Source: Vibrio splendidus
Lineage (GTDB): Bacteria; Pseudomonadota; Gammaproteobacteria; Enterobacterales; Vibrionaceae
Direction: 5' to 3'
DNA: 64,000 bases
NCBI RefSeq assembly: GCF_002873455.1
Contig: NZ_MCUN01000001.1
Span: 62,001-126,000 of the forward strand
Part shown: positions 48,006-58,707 of the stretch, piece after piece
Layout of the letters: each line of letters opens with the position of its first letter
Position numbering within the stretch: the stretch's first letter is position 1
The notes under the pieces: generated by a model
What the model was told of the DNA's origin: nothing
The model's database searches: none
What the model saw: the letters and a program-made list of their open reading frames with translations, nothing else
Position numbers and translations under genes: made by a program

Positions 48006-49082
48006 ATGCGTAACTTTACTTCTAAGCAAGATTTCTGTTCATGGTTGAATGAGTTTGAGTCACCAATCCTCATACCAGAGTGGGCGCTACACCAAAATAT
48101 TGTATCGGTTGATCCTCGTGGGTCATTTGTTATTACCTTGCCTTTTGCTGCCAATCAGCTTGCGGTTGAACTGGAACAGTGGATCCACTCTCAGATTGAA
48201 CAGCAACTTGTTAGCGCTTTTCAGTTTGAAGTAAAAGTGAAACCGTCTGCGCTAGAAACAACAGTCGCGACACCTTTGAAGGGCGTTAAGAACATTATCG
48301 CCGTGACGTCGGCAAAGGGTGGGGTCGGGAAATCCACAACCTCTGTAAACCTTGCGCTTGCGTTATCTAAGTCAGGTTCAAAAGTGGGCTTGTTGGATGC
48401 GGATATCTATGGTCCATCTGTGCCTATGATGCTTGGTCAACTAGACGCAAAACCAGAAGTACAGAATAACAAATGGATGATGCCAATCGAAGCTCATGGC
48501 ATTTTTACTCATTCTATTGGCTATCTTGTGTCGAAAGACGATGCGGCAATCTGGCGTGGCCCTATGGCAGCGAAGGCTTTAGGTCAGCTTGTTAACGAAA
48601 CCGTATGGCCTGATTTAGATTACCTTGTTATCGACATGCCACCGGGCACGGGTGATATTCAGCTAACGTTGTCGCAGCAGATCCCAGTTACGGGCGCGGT
48701 AGTCGTGACGACACCTCAAGACTTGGCTTTAGCCGATGCACGTAAAGGCGTAGCGATGTTCGATAAAGTGAGCGTGCCGGTTGCAGGCTTAGTGGAAAAC
48801 ATGAGCTACCATATCTGTAGTCACTGTGGCGAGAAAGAGCATATCTTCGGTGCTGGTGGCGCGGAAGCTATGTCGGAAGAATTCTTCCTTGATATTTTGG
48901 CGCAGATTCCACTGCATATTGATGTGCGAGAAGACATCGATGCGGGCTGCCCAACCGTTATACGTCGTCCGGACAGCGAACACACTCGTCACTACCTTGA
49001 ATTGGCTGAAAATGTGGCTGCGAAAATGTTCTGGACGGGAAAAGCGAGACCGGACGCGATTAACTTTTCTATGGTTGATTAG
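48006..49082 (+). CDS. apbC: Iron-sulfur cluster carrier protein ApbC (Mrp)
   Basis: P-loop ATPase that carries and transfers [4Fe-4S] clusters to apo-proteins. The 358 residues include an N-terminal MIP18-like region and the Mrp core. The deviant Walker A is SAKGGVGKSTTSVNLA near residue 101. The cluster-binding pair CSHC is in SYHICSHCGEKEHIFG. DMPPGTGDIQLTLSQ is the switch region. It starts after AAAAAGGAG and is divergent from metG. Confidence 0.96.
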   Translation: MRNFTSKQDFCSWLNEFESPILIPEWALHQNIVSVDPRGSFVITLPFAANQLAVELEQWIHSQIEQQLVSAFQFEVKVKPSALETTVATPLKGVKNIIAVTSAKGGVGKSTTSVNLALALSKSGSKVGLLDADIYGPSVPMMLGQLDAKPEVQNNKWMMPIEAHGIFTHSIGYLVSKDDAAIWRGPMAAKALGQLVNETVWPDLDYLVIDMPPGTGDIQLTLSQQIPVTGAVVVTTPQDLALADARKGVAMFDKVSVPVAGLVENMSYHICSHCGEKEHIFGAGGAEAMSEEFFLDILAQIPLHIDVREDIDAGCPTVIRRPDSEHTRHYLELAENVAAKMFWTGKARPDAINFSMVD

Positions 49083-49340
49083 AGTAGATCAGCCTTAAAG
49101 CCGTATAAATAATGTTTGGGTGAGATAAATAGCTTTTGTATTTGGTTAGATAGCCAATAGGTTTGTGCAAATAGTTGTACGCTAGTGATTCGAAAGCAAA
49201 CGATTATATTCATTTAATGTATAGATAACATCAATTTGACTGTAATTAGCAAGAATGGCGACTAGAATCTATATTGTTTAGCCCCTATAATCAGGCGGTT
49301 TATCTCTTCCCACCACCAAACCATATCGGGTGCAAAATTA

Positions 49341-49982
49341 ATGTCTGATAATAATCAATGTGTCATCGTAGGTATCGCTGGCGCTTCAGCATCAGGAAAA
49401 AGTCTGATTGCTAGTACAATTTATAATGAGTTGCGCGAGAAAGTAGGCGACCATCAAATTGGTGTTATCACGGAAGATTGCTACTACAGCGACCAAAGCC
49501 ACTTGAGTATGGAAGAGCGTGTTAAAACTAACTACGATCACCCAAATGCACTGGATCATGACCTTTTATGTGAGCATCTACAGCAGCTAATGAGTGGTAA
49601 TGCCGTAGAAGTTCCTGAATACAGCTACACAGAGCATACACGTACTTCTGAAACGACTACACTTACTCCTAAGAAAGTGATCATTTTAGAAGGTATTCTG
49701 CTTCTGACAGACCCGCGTCTTCGTAAACTGATGCACGCAAGCGTGTTTATGGATACACCGTTAGACATCTGTCTACTACGCCGTGTTAAGCGTGATGTAG
49801 AAGAGCGTGGTCGTACAATGGACACGGTACTTAAGCAATATCAAGAAACAGTACGTCCAATGTTCATGCAGTTTATCGAGCCTTCAAAACAACATGCAGA
49901 CATCATCGTTCCTCGTGGTGGTAAAAACCGTATTGCGATTGACGTGCTAAAAGCGCACATTGCGAAGTTGTTGAAGTCTTAA
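49341..49982 (+). CDS. udk: Uridine kinase
   Basis: Phosphorylates uridine and cytidine to UMP and CMP in pyrimidine salvage. The 213 residues match the E. coli enzyme. Walker A is [16 protein letters not shown] at residues 12-27, and [13 protein letters not shown] and [12 protein letters not shown] hold the substrate pocket. [16 protein letters not shown] is the lid. Two successive terminators follow. Confidence 0.97.
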   Translation: MSDNNQCVIVGIAGASASGKSLIASTIYNELREKVGDHQIGVITEDCYYSDQSHLSMEERVKTNYDHPNALDHDLLCEHLQQLMSGNAVEVPEYSYTEHTRTSETTTLTPKKVIILEGILLLTDPRLRKLMHASVFMDTPLDICLLRRVKRDVEERGRTMDTVLKQYQETVRPMFMQFIEPSKQHADIIVPRGGKNRIAIDVLKAHIAKLLKS

Positions 49983-49997
49983 TCGAATAAAATTTTG

Positions 49998-50026
49998 CCT
50001 AAGTGACTCACTTAGCTTTATTTTTT
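49998..50026 (+). terminator. First terminator after udk
   Basis: Stem CTAAGT with ACTTAG, loop GACTC, then a T-rich tract. Confidence 0.6.
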
Positions 50027-50034
50027 ACCGAATC

Positions 50035-50064
50035 AGTGGCACTTTTATAGTGCCACTTTCTTTT
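50035..50064 (+). terminator. Second terminator after udk
   Basis: Perfect 8-bp stem AGTGGCAC with GTGCCACT, loop TTTTATA, then TTCTTTT. It ends 25 bases before the AsmA-family start, so it insulates that gene. Confidence 0.75.
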
Positions 50065-50088
50065 GGAATCTAAGCAAGGAATATGCGG

Positions 50089-52215
50089 ATGAAGAAACTA
50101 CTCATTTTCATAGCTGTACCAGTGTTTGTTGTTATTGCAGCAATTCTGGCACTAGTGCTGTTAGTGAACCCTAACCAATTTAAGCCACTAATTGTCGAAC
50201 AAGCCCAAAAACACACAGGCCTAGAGCTCGTGATTGAGGGTGATATCAGCTGGCAATTCTTCCCATCTATTGGCTTCGAACTTGGTCAAACTGAATTACG
50301 TAACCCTGAAGGATTCACCCAACCAAACCTATTTAAGGTTGATACCGTTGGCGTTGATGTTTCGGTTACCCCGCTATTTAGCAACCAACTAGAGATCGGT
50401 AACATTACTCTAGATGGTGCAGAATTCTATTTAGAAACGCTTAAAGATGGTCGCAAGAACATTGATGCACTAACGCAAGCGTCAACGCCTCAAGAGTCTG
50501 ATTCTGTAGTAGACACAAATTCTGAATCAACACCTGCGCCCCAAGAGCAAAGTACAACAGACGCATCTGGTTGGACGATCAACCTTGCAGGCGTAACTGT
50601 ATCAAATGCATTGTTTGAAATGGACGACAAGCAAGCGGGTTCATTCACTAAGCTATACGATGTGTCTTTGAATCTTTCTGAGTTTGCTGTTGATACATGG
50701 ACAACTGCCACGTTTGCTGCTTCTGGTGAAAACAACCAACAGAAGTTCTCTGCGGAAGGTAGTGCAGAATTCAAGTTAGCTGAAGGCTTCGCAAGTTACG
50801 CATTGCGCAATATTGACCTAAACGCTCAGTTCAATGATCCAGCAACCTCGATTGAGTCAGCAAAGATTGGCTTGAATACGTTTGAGTTCGATAAGGTAAA
50901 CCAACTGACTTACGCTGTGGTTGGTAATGCGGCTGGCCTTGACCTTGATCTGAAAGGTGGTGGTGAACTTACCTTTGATAGCGCGATCTCAAAAGTCACA
51001 CTGAATAAGCTAACGTTAGACTCAACATTCAAAGGCGATACGCTTCCTCAATCACCAATGAAAGTGGATATGCTGTCTGACTTAAGCTTTGATCTTAACA
51101 AGAGCCATCTGAGCTTTGTTTTAGAGAAGCTGCAGGCTAACGCTATCGCATTAGACGGTAAAGCTGATGTAACGTTATCTGAAATACCAAAGGTTCGTTT
51201 TTCTCTCCATAGCCCGAACATTGATTTAGATGAATTCTTAGGTTTAGGCAACTCAACAGAAACTGCGAGCACCGCGCCTTCAGATTCTGCTGGTGGCTCA
51301 ACTTCAAGTGCTGGCAGCTCGGCTCCGGCGAAAGAAGTCGAACCTGACCTTTCTGCATTGAAAACGCTCGACGTGAAAGGTGATATCACGATTGATAAGT
51401 TCAAGGCGAGCAATGCGAAAATGCAGAACGTTAAAACAGCATTTTCGGTAAACCGTGGTATCGCAGAGCTAACATCATTCACATCGAATCTTTACCAAGG
51501 CTCTATTTCTGCTACCGCTAAGCTAGACGCTCGTAAAACACCAGCGACTTACACGGCTAAGAAGAAAATTAAAGGCGTTAAGGTTCAACCGTTACTGGTT
51601 GATGTAGCGAATAACGACATGCTGGAAGGTACCGGTAATATCGATGTTAACGTTAAAGGTAAGAGCCTGACGCCAACTGGAATCAAGAAGAACCTAGTTG
51701 GAACCATCGCGATTAACTTTGAAGACGGTGCGGTAAATGGCATCAACGTTGCTCAACTGATTCGAGAAAATTACGCTAAGATCAAAGGCGAAAAAGTCGA
51801 AAGCAAAGATGAGACTCAAAAGACTGACTTCAGTGCAATGAAAGCGACACTGAAAGTTGATAAGGGTTGGGTTTCAACGAACGACTTATCGGCACAGTCA
51901 CCACTGCTACGTGTGACCGGCCAAGGTAAAGCAAACTTCATCAATGAAACGGTCGACTTCCTTGTTCGTACATCGATTGTTGGTTCGCTTGAAGGTCAGG
52001 GCGGTAAGAACATTGATGACCTGAAAGATGTGACCATCCCAATTAAGGTGACAGGCCAATGGGCTGACCCGAAATTTGCGCTTGTTTTTGATGATGTGTT
52101 GAAACAAAAAGCACAGAAAGAGATCGACCGTGGTGTGAATAAGCTAACGGATAAGATCAAAGACGAGAAGACCAAAGAAGCGGTTGATGGTTTGTTGAAA
52201 GGCTTCTTTAACTAA
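50089..52215 (+). CDS. AsmA-family protein
   Basis: A 708-residue inner-membrane-anchored AsmA protein; the family is thought to take part in outer-membrane assembly or lipid transport between membranes. I chose the second ATG (MKKLLIFIAVPVFVVI), eight bases after AAGGA; the ATG six bases upstream is too close. The N-terminal anchor (residues 4-27) is followed by the AsmA opening NPNQFKPLIVEQAQKHTGLELVI. Two low-complexity Ser/Thr/Gln/Ala linkers lie near residues 140-165 and 395-425, and the C-terminal AsmA domain has GTGNIDVNVKGKSL and GTIAINFEDGAVNGINVAQL. It stands alone. Confidence 0.93.
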   Translation: MKKLLIFIAVPVFVVIAAILALVLLVNPNQFKPLIVEQAQKHTGLELVIEGDISWQFFPSIGFELGQTELRNPEGFTQPNLFKVDTVGVDVSVTPLFSNQLEIGNITLDGAEFYLETLKDGRKNIDALTQASTPQESDSVVDTNSESTPAPQEQSTTDASGWTINLAGVTVSNALFEMDDKQAGSFTKLYDVSLNLSEFAVDTWTTATFAASGENNQQKFSAEGSAEFKLAEGFASYALRNIDLNAQFNDPATSIESAKIGLNTFEFDKVNQLTYAVVGNAAGLDLDLKGGGELTFDSAISKVTLNKLTLDSTFKGDTLPQSPMKVDMLSDLSFDLNKSHLSFVLEKLQANAIALDGKADVTLSEIPKVRFSLHSPNIDLDEFLGLGNSTETASTAPSDSAGGSTSSAGSSAPAKEVEPDLSALKTLDVKGDITIDKFKASNAKMQNVKTAFSVNRGIAELTSFTSNLYQGSISATAKLDARKTPATYTAKKKIKGVKVQPLLVDVANNDMLEGTGNIDVNVKGKSLTPTGIKKNLVGTIAINFEDGAVNGINVAQLIRENYAKIKGEKVESKDETQKTDFSAMKATLKVDKGWVSTNDLSAQSPLLRVTGQGKANFINETVDFLVRTSIVGSLEGQGGKNIDDLKDVTIPIKVTGQWADPKFALVFDDVLKQKAQKEIDRGVNKLTDKIKDEKTKEAVDGLLKGFFN

Positions 52216-52239
52216 ACCTTTCTAACTCGCATATAAACG

Positions 52240-52279
52240 AAGCGCCATTCCTGTTGAAGGAATGGCGCTTTTTTTTTGG
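52240..52279 (+). terminator. Terminator of the AsmA-family gene
   Basis: Perfect 13-bp stem AAGCGCCATTCCT with AGGAATGGCGCTT, loop GTTGA, then a long T run. Confidence 0.92.
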
Positions 52280-52311
52280 GTTCTGATTATTATCCTGGCT
52301 TAGCAAGCAAA

Positions 52312-52440
52312 GAGATTCCCTATGAGACTCGCTCCTCGTTCTAGGGGCGCTCTTCGTTCTAGGGATTGAAGATAGGTGCTCGTCTTTTACTTAAGGGTGT
52401 GAGGCCCAATGAGCGGACGAGGACCGAGTCTAGAACCTCT
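52312..52440. repeat. Palindromic intergenic repeat, about 129 bp
   Basis: GACTCGCTCCTCGTTC (52326-52341) and the complement of 52415-52430, GACTCGGTCCTCGTCC, match at 14 of 16 positions and form a long inverted repeat. The outer edge AGATTCCCTA resembles the repeat at 60374-60505. It fills the gap between the AsmA-family terminator and cobO and encodes nothing. Confidence 0.6.
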
Positions 52441-52452
52441 GATTGAAGACTA

Positions 52453-53058
52453 TTACCAATCCACGCCTTGCAGAGCTTTGACCCCAGATTCAAAAGCGTG
52501 TTTTACGTTACGTACTTCTGAAACAGTATCTGCCATGTCCGTTAAAGTGCGGTGCGCGCCACGCCCAGTAATGATTACTGATTGCATTTTAGGACGGTTA
52601 TTCAGAGCTTCTACCACTTCATCCAGTTCGATATAGCCATAGCTCACCATGTAAGTCAGCTCATCAAACAGAATCACATCGATCGACTCATCGGCTAGCA
52701 TGCGCTGACACTCTTTCCACACGCGCTGTGCGGCTTCGATATCTTGAGCCTTATTTTGGGTTTCCCAAGTGAAGCCTGTGCCCATGACTTGGAATTCCAC
52801 ATCCAGCTTTTGAAGAACGTTCTTTTCGCCGTTATCCCAAGTCCCTTTAACAAATTGTGCAACGGCACATTTCTTACCATGACCGACTGCGCGTGTAATG
52901 GTACCAAAACCGGATGTTGATTTTCCTTTACCATTACCAGTGATAACCAACAATAGTCCTTTCACTTCTTGCGCTGCTGCAACACGTGCATCGACTTGTT
53001 CTTTTACTTTCTGTTGTCTTGCTTTATGGCGTTGTTCTTTGTTGTCTTCGGTCGACAT
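52453..53058 (-). CDS. cobO: Cob(I)yrinic acid a,c-diamide adenosyltransferase
   Basis: Transfers adenosyl from ATP to cobalt in corrinoids (CobO/BtuR/CobA type), for adenosylcobalamin synthesis or salvage. I chose the ATG at 53058 (MSTEDNKEQRHK), after AAGGA, giving 201 residues as in E. coli BtuR; a longer frame to 53121 has no Shine-Dalgarno. The P-loop is ITGNGKGKSTSGFG. FDELTYMVSYGYI and TGRGAHRTLTDMADTVSE are family motifs. No cobalamin riboswitch is visible upstream. It diverges from the phosphatase gene by 84 bases. Confidence 0.95.
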   Translation of the reverse strand: MSTEDNKEQRHKARQQKVKEQVDARVAAAQEVKGLLLVITGNGKGKSTSGFGTITRAVGHGKKCAVAQFVKGTWDNGEKNVLQKLDVEFQVMGTGFTWETQNKAQDIEAAQRVWKECQRMLADESIDVILFDELTYMVSYGYIELDEVVEALNNRPKMQSVIITGRGAHRTLTDMADTVSEVRNVKHAFESGVKALQGVDW

Positions 53059-53142
53059 AACAAATCCTTTTAAGTTGTGATTGTGCCTATCATAGCCTAA
53101 CTTAACGATAGCAAAAACCATCGGAAGAACAGGTGATTACGG

Positions 53143-53592
53143 ATGAAAAAGATACTCGTTGTTTGCATGGGGAATATTTGTCGTTCGCCAACTGGTGAAG
53201 CGGTGCTCAGAAAGAAGGCCCAGCAGATGGATATTGATGTAACGGTCGACTCCGCGGGGACGATTGGCTTCCATCAAGGTAACCCACCAGATTCACGTTC
53301 TAAGTCAGCAGGTGAAAATCGTGGCTACAGCTTCAAAGGTATTACGTCTCGCAAGGTAGTGATGAATGATTTTGATGAGTTTGATTTAATACTAGCCGCA
53401 GACAAGGCGAATTTAGATGATTTAACGAATCAGTGTCCAGCCCACTTTCAATACAAACTTGCGCTATTCTTGAGCTTTGGAGAGTCACAATATCAAGAGA
53501 TACCGGATCCTTATTATGGTGAGGGAAATGGCTTTGAATTAGCGTTGGATTTGATTGAAGAGTCTAGCGAAGCGATATTGCGCTCAATGTAG
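53143..53592 (+). CDS. Low-molecular-weight protein-tyrosine phosphatase
   Basis: A 149-residue LMW phosphatase that removes phosphate from phosphotyrosine. The N-terminal P-loop C-X5-R is VCMGNICRSPTGEA (Cys8, Arg14), and the general-acid Asp is in EIPDPYYGEG. The conserved SAG sequence follows at residue 42. It is not beside a capsule or exopolysaccharide cluster, so it is likely the housekeeping form (YfkJ-like) rather than a Wzb partner of a tyrosine kinase. Confidence 0.94.
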   Translation: MKKILVVCMGNICRSPTGEAVLRKKAQQMDIDVTVDSAGTIGFHQGNPPDSRSKSAGENRGYSFKGITSRKVVMNDFDEFDLILAADKANLDDLTNQCPAHFQYKLALFLSFGESQYQEIPDPYYGEGNGFELALDLIEESSEAILRSM

Positions 53593-53650
53593 TATGGGGG
53601 CAATGTTTGTTGTTGGGTAATAAGTCTAAGGGCTGGCTTATAGGTATAAA

Positions 53651-53677
53651 AAAGGCCGACATTCAATGCCGGCCTTT
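53651..53677. terminator. Bidirectional terminator between the phosphatase gene and the sulP gene
   Basis: AAAGGCCGaCATT with AATGcCGGCCTTT, one mismatch in a 13-bp stem, with A and T tracts on its sides. Confidence 0.8.
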
Positions 53678-53706
53678 CTAAATCTAGCTTTAAGTTATGA
53701 CTAAGC

Positions 53707-55254
53707 TTACTTAGACATTACTTTGTAGATTGGGTCTTCTGCAACGTTCGCTTCAACTAAGCTACCGGCTTTGTGCAGCATAGCAACACAGTCCTGGCTT
53801 AGGTGGCGAAGATGAAGTGTTTTACCTAGTGCAGCGTAACGGTCAGCAATCGTGTCGATCGCTTCAATTGCGGAGTGGTCTGTTACGCGTGAGTTGGCAA
53901 AATCAACGATAACATCTTGTGGATCGTTGTATGCGTCAAACAACTCAAGGAAGTTAGCGGTTGAACCAAAGAAGATTGGACCATTAACTTTGTACTCTTT
54001 AGAGCCTTCAGCGTTAACTGATTTGTCTGCGTAGATGTGCTTAGCATGTTGCCATGCGAACATGAGTGCCGAAGCGACAACACCCACACCAACAGCGACC
54101 GCAAGGTCCGTTAGTACTGTTACCACGGTAACCAGAACGATAACAAAGAAATCTTGCTTAGGAACGCGACGCGCAAGCTTGAAGGTTGCCCATTCAAACG
54201 TACCTATAACAACCATAAACATAACACCCACTAGCGCTGCTAGAGGAATCATTTCAATCAGTGCAGAACCAAACAAGATGAACATCAGTAGTGCAACTGC
54301 CGCTACGATACCTGAAAGACGACCACGACCACCTGAGTTTACGTTGATCATCGATTGACCGATCATCGCACAACCACCCATCGCACCGAATACAGAACAC
54401 GTTACGTTAGCCATACCTTGACCAACACATTCACGGTTAGATTGGCCACGAGTGTTTGTCATCTCGTCTAGTACCGTTAGTGTCAGTAGAGACTCGATCA
54501 GGCCGATAGCTGCAAGGATAATTGCGTATGGCAGGATGATTTGCAGTGTTTCGAAAGAAAACGGAACTGCAGGAATTGAGAAAGTTGGTAGAGAGCCCGC
54601 TAGCGTAGCGGCTTCGTCACCAGACATCGTACGTAGGAAGTCAACAACAGTACGAGTTTCGAGATCAAGTCCTACAACCAAAGCCGTTACCGTTACAATA
54701 GCAACCAGTGAAGAAGGTACTGCTGTAGTGATTTTAGGTAGGAAGTGGATGATACCCATAGTGAGTGCTACTAGGCCTAGCATCAGTGTCATTTGGCCGC
54801 TTGGTAACCAAGTTAGTGCTCCCGTTACGTCTGGCGCTTTAAATTGACCAAGCTGAGCAAGGAAGATCACAATCGCCAAACCGTTCACGAAACCAATCAT
54901 GACTGGGTGTGGAACGATACGGATAAATTTACCTAACTTGAATACACCCGCTGCAATTTGCAGAAGACCAGCCAGCATAACGGCTGCGAATAGGTATTGA
55001 ACGCCATGGGTTGCTACTAGGCTCACCATTACAACAGCCATTGCGCCAGTTGCACCAGAAATCATACCTGGACGACCGCCGAAGACAGAAGTGATTAAAC
55101 CTACGATGAATGCTGCGTAAAGACCAACCATTGGGTCAACGCCAGCAACAAAGGCGAATGCTACGGCTTCAGGTACCAGAGCTAGGGCTACTGTAAGACC
55201 TGAAAGCACGTCATTCTTTACAGAGTGCTTTGAAAATTGTGGGAATTCGAACAT
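53707..55254 (-). CDS. SulP family anion transporter with STAS domain
   Basis: A 515-residue inner-membrane secondary transporter. The N-terminal 390 residues form the SulP membrane domain with 12-14 segments; [28 protein letters not shown] is the sulfate-transporter opening and [23 protein letters not shown] the second signature. The C-terminal STAS domain (residues about 405-515) contains [20 protein letters not shown]. Substrates in the family include sulfate, bicarbonate and C4-dicarboxylates; this one cannot be assigned from sequence. Monocistronic. Confidence 0.93.
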   Translation of the reverse strand: MFEFPQFSKHSVKNDVLSGLTVALALVPEAVAFAFVAGVDPMVGLYAAFIVGLITSVFGGRPGMISGATGAMAVVMVSLVATHGVQYLFAAVMLAGLLQIAAGVFKLGKFIRIVPHPVMIGFVNGLAIVIFLAQLGQFKAPDVTGALTWLPSGQMTLMLGLVALTMGIIHFLPKITTAVPSSLVAIVTVTALVVGLDLETRTVVDFLRTMSGDEAATLAGSLPTFSIPAVPFSFETLQIILPYAIILAAIGLIESLLTLTVLDEMTNTRGQSNRECVGQGMANVTCSVFGAMGGCAMIGQSMINVNSGGRGRLSGIVAAVALLMFILFGSALIEMIPLAALVGVMFMVVIGTFEWATFKLARRVPKQDFFVIVLVTVVTVLTDLAVAVGVGVVASALMFAWQHAKHIYADKSVNAEGSKEYKVNGPIFFGSTANFLELFDAYNDPQDVIVDFANSRVTDHSAIEAIDTIADRYAALGKTLHLRHLSQDCVAMLHKAGSLVEANVAEDPIYKVMSK

Positions 55255-55451
55255 GTTTGCTCAGCTATGCTAAAAATGGATTTACCGACACGAGTGTATT
55301 GCGTAGCCAAACAGTGATGGAAAAGAGCGGCAATAGCTAAGTGTCGAAAAGATAAGTGCGCGAATGCTACCCAAAAATGTGACTAAGTTCAAGGTTGAAC
55401 CTAACTTTGAGTAATATATCTGTTAATTTTTATTCGATTAGTAGATATGAA

Positions 55452-55477
55452 AAAGGCTGCTTTAATAAGCAGCCTTT
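55452..55477 (-). terminator. Terminator of rne
   Basis: Perfect 9-bp stem AAAGGCTGC with GCAGCCTTT, loop TTTAATAA, followed on the minus strand by T run. Confidence 0.85.
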
Positions 55478-55512
55478 GATTCTGTTTACTTGTAATTATT
55501 TATTAGTAATCA

Positions 55513-58500
55513 CTAGTAGTTTGGCTTAGTCATACCTGCGCCAGCTTTGTTCGACGCTGCCTGACTGCCTGCACCTTTCGATACAAAACGCTCAGTGCGG
55601 AACGGAGCTGCAACAACTTCAATCTCTTTGATCTCTTGTGGACCAGGAGCTTTAGTCATTGGTGAGCCTGCTTGCTTCTTAGCAACCGTTGCTTTTGGTG
55701 CAGCTTGAGGAGCTTCTGCTTTTACAACAGGCGCTTCTTCAACTTTTGCACTTTCAGCTTTAGGTGCTTCAGCTTCAACAACTGGTGTTGTCTCTTCTGC
55801 TGCAACAGGCGCTTCGACTTTCGTTGCTTCTACAATCACTGGAGCTTCAACTTTCTCAGTTTCAACGACCACGGGTGCTTCTGCAACGACTACAGGAGCT
55901 TCAGTTACCTGAGCTTCAGAGTGAGTTTCTTCAGCAACAACTGCGTTTTCACGAGAGATGATTACTTTACCCATAGCTAATTCAGGACAAGCAAAACCGC
56001 CAGCCATCACTACGTTGCTCTGAGGTGCATTCTCTTGAACTGTATTTTGTTCTTGAGTTTCAACAACAACTTGAGTTTCAACAGCAACGTCCATTTCAGG
56101 TTTTGCCTGATTATGGTGAGGTTTTGGAATGAAGCGAGGCATCACTTTACCCATAGCCATCTCTGGAGAAGCTACACCACCTTTACGCAGGCGGAATGGG
56201 TTAGGGCGACGATCACGACCGCGACGACGACGTTGACCACTTGCACGTAGGTGACGTGGAGAACGACGGTTACGACGTTGCTTCGGCTCTTCCTGTTCAG
56301 TTTGCTCTGAGTTTGCTTGAGTTGCTTCTACTTGTTCCGCAACTTTCTGCTCTTGTGCTACTGATTGGTCTTTAGCTGCTGCTTGTACTTGAGTCGCAGC
56401 TGACGCTTTCTGTTCATTTGATGAACTGTCTGCGTTGCTATCTGCTTCTGCTTGAGCTTGTTGGTCTTTAACTCGAACTAGTTTGTTCAGCTTACGACGT
56501 TGACGACGCTCTTTGATCTTAACAGCTTTAGCTTCAGGCTTAGCCTTCGGCGCTTCTGGTTTATCAGCTTGAGCTTCTGCCGCTAGCTGTAGACCTTCTT
56601 CTGCTAATTTAGATGGTACTTGCTCTTCTTGTTGCTTCTGCTCATCACGTGGCTTATTGCGACGATCTTGCTTAGGCTTACGAGGCTGACGAGTTTGCTG
56701 AGGAGCTGCTTCTTTTTGCTCTTCAGGTTTCTCATCACGTACAGGTTTACGACGGCGTTTGTTGTCACGGTTTTCGTTGCGATTGTCACCACGTTCGTTG
56801 CGTTGTTCGCTACGGTCACCACGCTCGTTACGTTGTTCGCCACGGTCACCACGTTGGTTACGACGGCGGTTGTCGTTACGATCACGGCGTTGACGGTTAC
56901 CATTGTTGCGATTGTTCTTAGGTTTTTCTTCTTGCTTCTCTTCTTCTTTCTTCTCTTCTTGAGTTGAAGAGCCAAATAAGAAGCTACCGATAGCTTTGAA
57001 GAAACGACCAATTAGGCTAGGTTCTTGTGTTGCAGCTGGTTCAACTTTCTTCTCTTCAACAGCTTTAGGAGCTGGTGCAGGAGTAGGTGCTGATTGAGCT
57101 GGAGCCGCGAAACCTTTCAGAGCAGGCTCTTCGATCTTCTTAGGACGAATAGTCTGTTCTACTGGTTCCTTGCTTTCTGCTTCTTTTAAAGCTTCTAGTT
57201 TGGTAGGCAGCAAGTAAGAGAGTAGATCGAACTCTTCACCTTCACGAACACGGATAACCTCAAAGTGTGGTGTTTCCATGTCAGAGTTAGGAACAACAGT
57301 GATCTTAACTTCTTGGTTCTTCTCGATGTGGTTTACTGAGCGACGTTTTTCGTTCAGAAGGTAAGAGGCGATTGGAACAGGCACAACAGCAAGTACTTGT
57401 GCTGTGTTGTCTTTCAGAGCTTCTTCTTCAATCAAACGTAGAACAGAAAGTGCTAGCGATTCGTTATCACGAACAACACCAGTACCTGTACAACGAGGAC
57501 AAATGTGGTGGCTTGCTTCTGCTAGTGATGGGCTCAAACGTTGACGAGACATCTCTAGAAGACCAAAGCGAGAAATACGACCAATCTGAACACGTGCACG
57601 ATCTAAACGAACGGCATCACGTAGACGGCTTTCAACTTCGCGTTGGTGGCGAACCGGAGTCATATCGATGAAGTCGATAACAACAAGACCACCTAGGTCA
57701 CGTAGACGTAATTGACGTGCAATTTCATCGGCTGCTTCTAGGTTAGTGTTTAGCGCTGTTTCTTCAATATCGCTGCCCTTTGTTGCACGAGCAGAGTTGA
57801 TATCGATAGAAGTTAGAGCTTCTGTTGGGTCGATCACGATAGAACCACCAGACGGAAGACGAACTTCACGTTGGAAAGCAGATTCGATCTGGCTTTCAAT
57901 CTGGTAATGGCTGAATAGTGGCACTTCACCATCGTATTTCTTAACGCGATTCATGAAATCTGGGCGTATTAATTGAATGTGCGCTTGTGCACGTTCAAAA
58001 ATAGTATTGCTGTCGATTAGAATCTCGCCAATATCACGACGTAGATAGTCACGAATCGCGCGAACGATAACGTTACTTTCTTGGTGAATAAGGAAAGGAG
58101 CTGCATTTGAATCAGAAGCTTGCTTAATAGCGCCCCAGTGATTCAATAGAACGTTCAAGTCCCACTCTAGCTCTTCTGCACTTTTGCCAACACCTGCTGT
58201 ACGCACGATTAAGCCCATGCCTTGAGGAAGCTCAAGAGTGCTTAATGCTGCTTTCAGTTGAGTGCGTTCATCACCTTCGATACGACGAGAAATACCGCCA
58301 GCACGAGGGTTATTAGGCATAAGAACTAAGTAACTACCAGCCAAAGAGATGAAAGTTGTCAGTGCAGCGCCTTTGCTACCACGTTCTTCTTTCTCAACTT
58401 GTACGATTACTTCTTGTCCTTCTCTTAGCACTTCTTTAATGCTAGGACGGCCTTGGTATGTATAACCTTCAGGGAAGTATTCGCGGGCAATTTCTTTAAG

Positions 58501-58707
58501 AGGGAGGAAACCGTGACGTTCTGCGCCGTAATCAACAAATGCCGCTTCTAGGCTTGGTTCAATACGGGTAATACGTCCTTTGTAGATATTCGCTTTCTTT
58601 GACTCGTGACCTGGACTTTCGATATCTAGATCGAACAGTCGCTGGCCATCAACCAAAGCGACACGCAACTCTTCTTTTTGAGTTGCGTTAATTAACATTC
58701 TTTTCAT
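55513..58707 (-). CDS. rne: Ribonuclease E
   Basis: Essential endoribonuclease and scaffold of the RNA degradosome. The 1064 residues match E. coli (1061). The N-terminal catalytic half begins [20 protein letters not shown], followed by the S1 domain, the DNase-I-like site with TSIDINSA and VVIDFIDM, and the Zn-link CPRCTGTG near residue 404. The C-terminal half is disordered and Arg-, Gln- and Glu-rich. A membrane-targeting amphipathic helix ([16 protein letters not shown]) is near residue 567. [16 protein letters not shown] resembles the RNA-binding AR2 region. Two SPExAMGKV-like motifs (about residues 845 and 906) resemble the E. coli enolase site. The end has [12 protein letters not shown] and SKGAG, like the PNPase site. 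Confidence 0.97.
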   Translation of the reverse strand: MKRMLINATQKEELRVALVDGQRLFDLDIESPGHESKKANIYKGRITRIEPSLEAAFVDYGAERHGFLPLKEIAREYFPEGYTYQGRPSIKEVLREGQEVIVQVEKEERGSKGAALTTFISLAGSYLVLMPNNPRAGGISRRIEGDERTQLKAALSTLELPQGMGLIVRTAGVGKSAEELEWDLNVLLNHWGAIKQASDSNAAPFLIHQESNVIVRAIRDYLRRDIGEILIDSNTIFERAQAHIQLIRPDFMNRVKKYDGEVPLFSHYQIESQIESAFQREVRLPSGGSIVIDPTEALTSIDINSARATKGSDIEETALNTNLEAADEIARQLRLRDLGGLVVIDFIDMTPVRHQREVESRLRDAVRLDRARVQIGRISRFGLLEMSRQRLSPSLAEASHHICPRCTGTGVVRDNESLALSVLRLIEEEALKDNTAQVLAVVPVPIASYLLNEKRRSVNHIEKNQEVKITVVPNSDMETPHFEVIRVREGEEFDLLSYLLPTKLEALKEAESKEPVEQTIRPKKIEEPALKGFAAPAQSAPTPAPAPKAVEEKKVEPAATQEPSLIGRFFKAIGSFLFGSSTQEEKKEEEKQEEKPKNNRNNGNRQRRDRNDNRRRNQRGDRGEQRNERGDRSEQRNERGDNRNENRDNKRRRKPVRDEKPEEQKEAAPQQTRQPRKPKQDRRNKPRDEQKQQEEQVPSKLAEEGLQLAAEAQADKPEAPKAKPEAKAVKIKERRQRRKLNKLVRVKDQQAQAEADSNADSSSNEQKASAATQVQAAAKDQSVAQEQKVAEQVEATQANSEQTEQEEPKQRRNRRSPRHLRASGQRRRRGRDRRPNPFRLRKGGVASPEMAMGKVMPRFIPKPHHNQAKPEMDVAVETQVVVETQEQNTVQENAPQSNVVMAGGFACPELAMGKVIISRENAVVAEETHSEAQVTEAPVVVAEAPVVVETEKVEAPVIVEATKVEAPVAAEETTPVVEAEAPKAESAKVEEAPVVKAEAPQAAPKATVAKKQAGSPMTKAPGPQEIKEIEVVAAPFRTERFVSKGAGSQAASNKAGAGMTKPNY

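Noticed and set aside
53058..53142. Search for a cobalamin riboswitch before cobO
   Set aside because: The 84-base divergent gap is too short and has no B12-box-like sequence that I can see.
54035..54847. Two plus-strand frames opposite the SulP gene, rich in Thr, Ser, Ala and Arg
   Set aside because: They are antisense shadows of a clear transporter gene; no start signals or family match.
55672..55980. A 102-codon plus-strand open frame rich in Phe, Cys and Arg opposite the rne tail
   Set aside because: The composition (FNF, RCF repeats) is the antisense of Ala/Glu/Val-rich codons of the RNase E tail; not a plausible protein.
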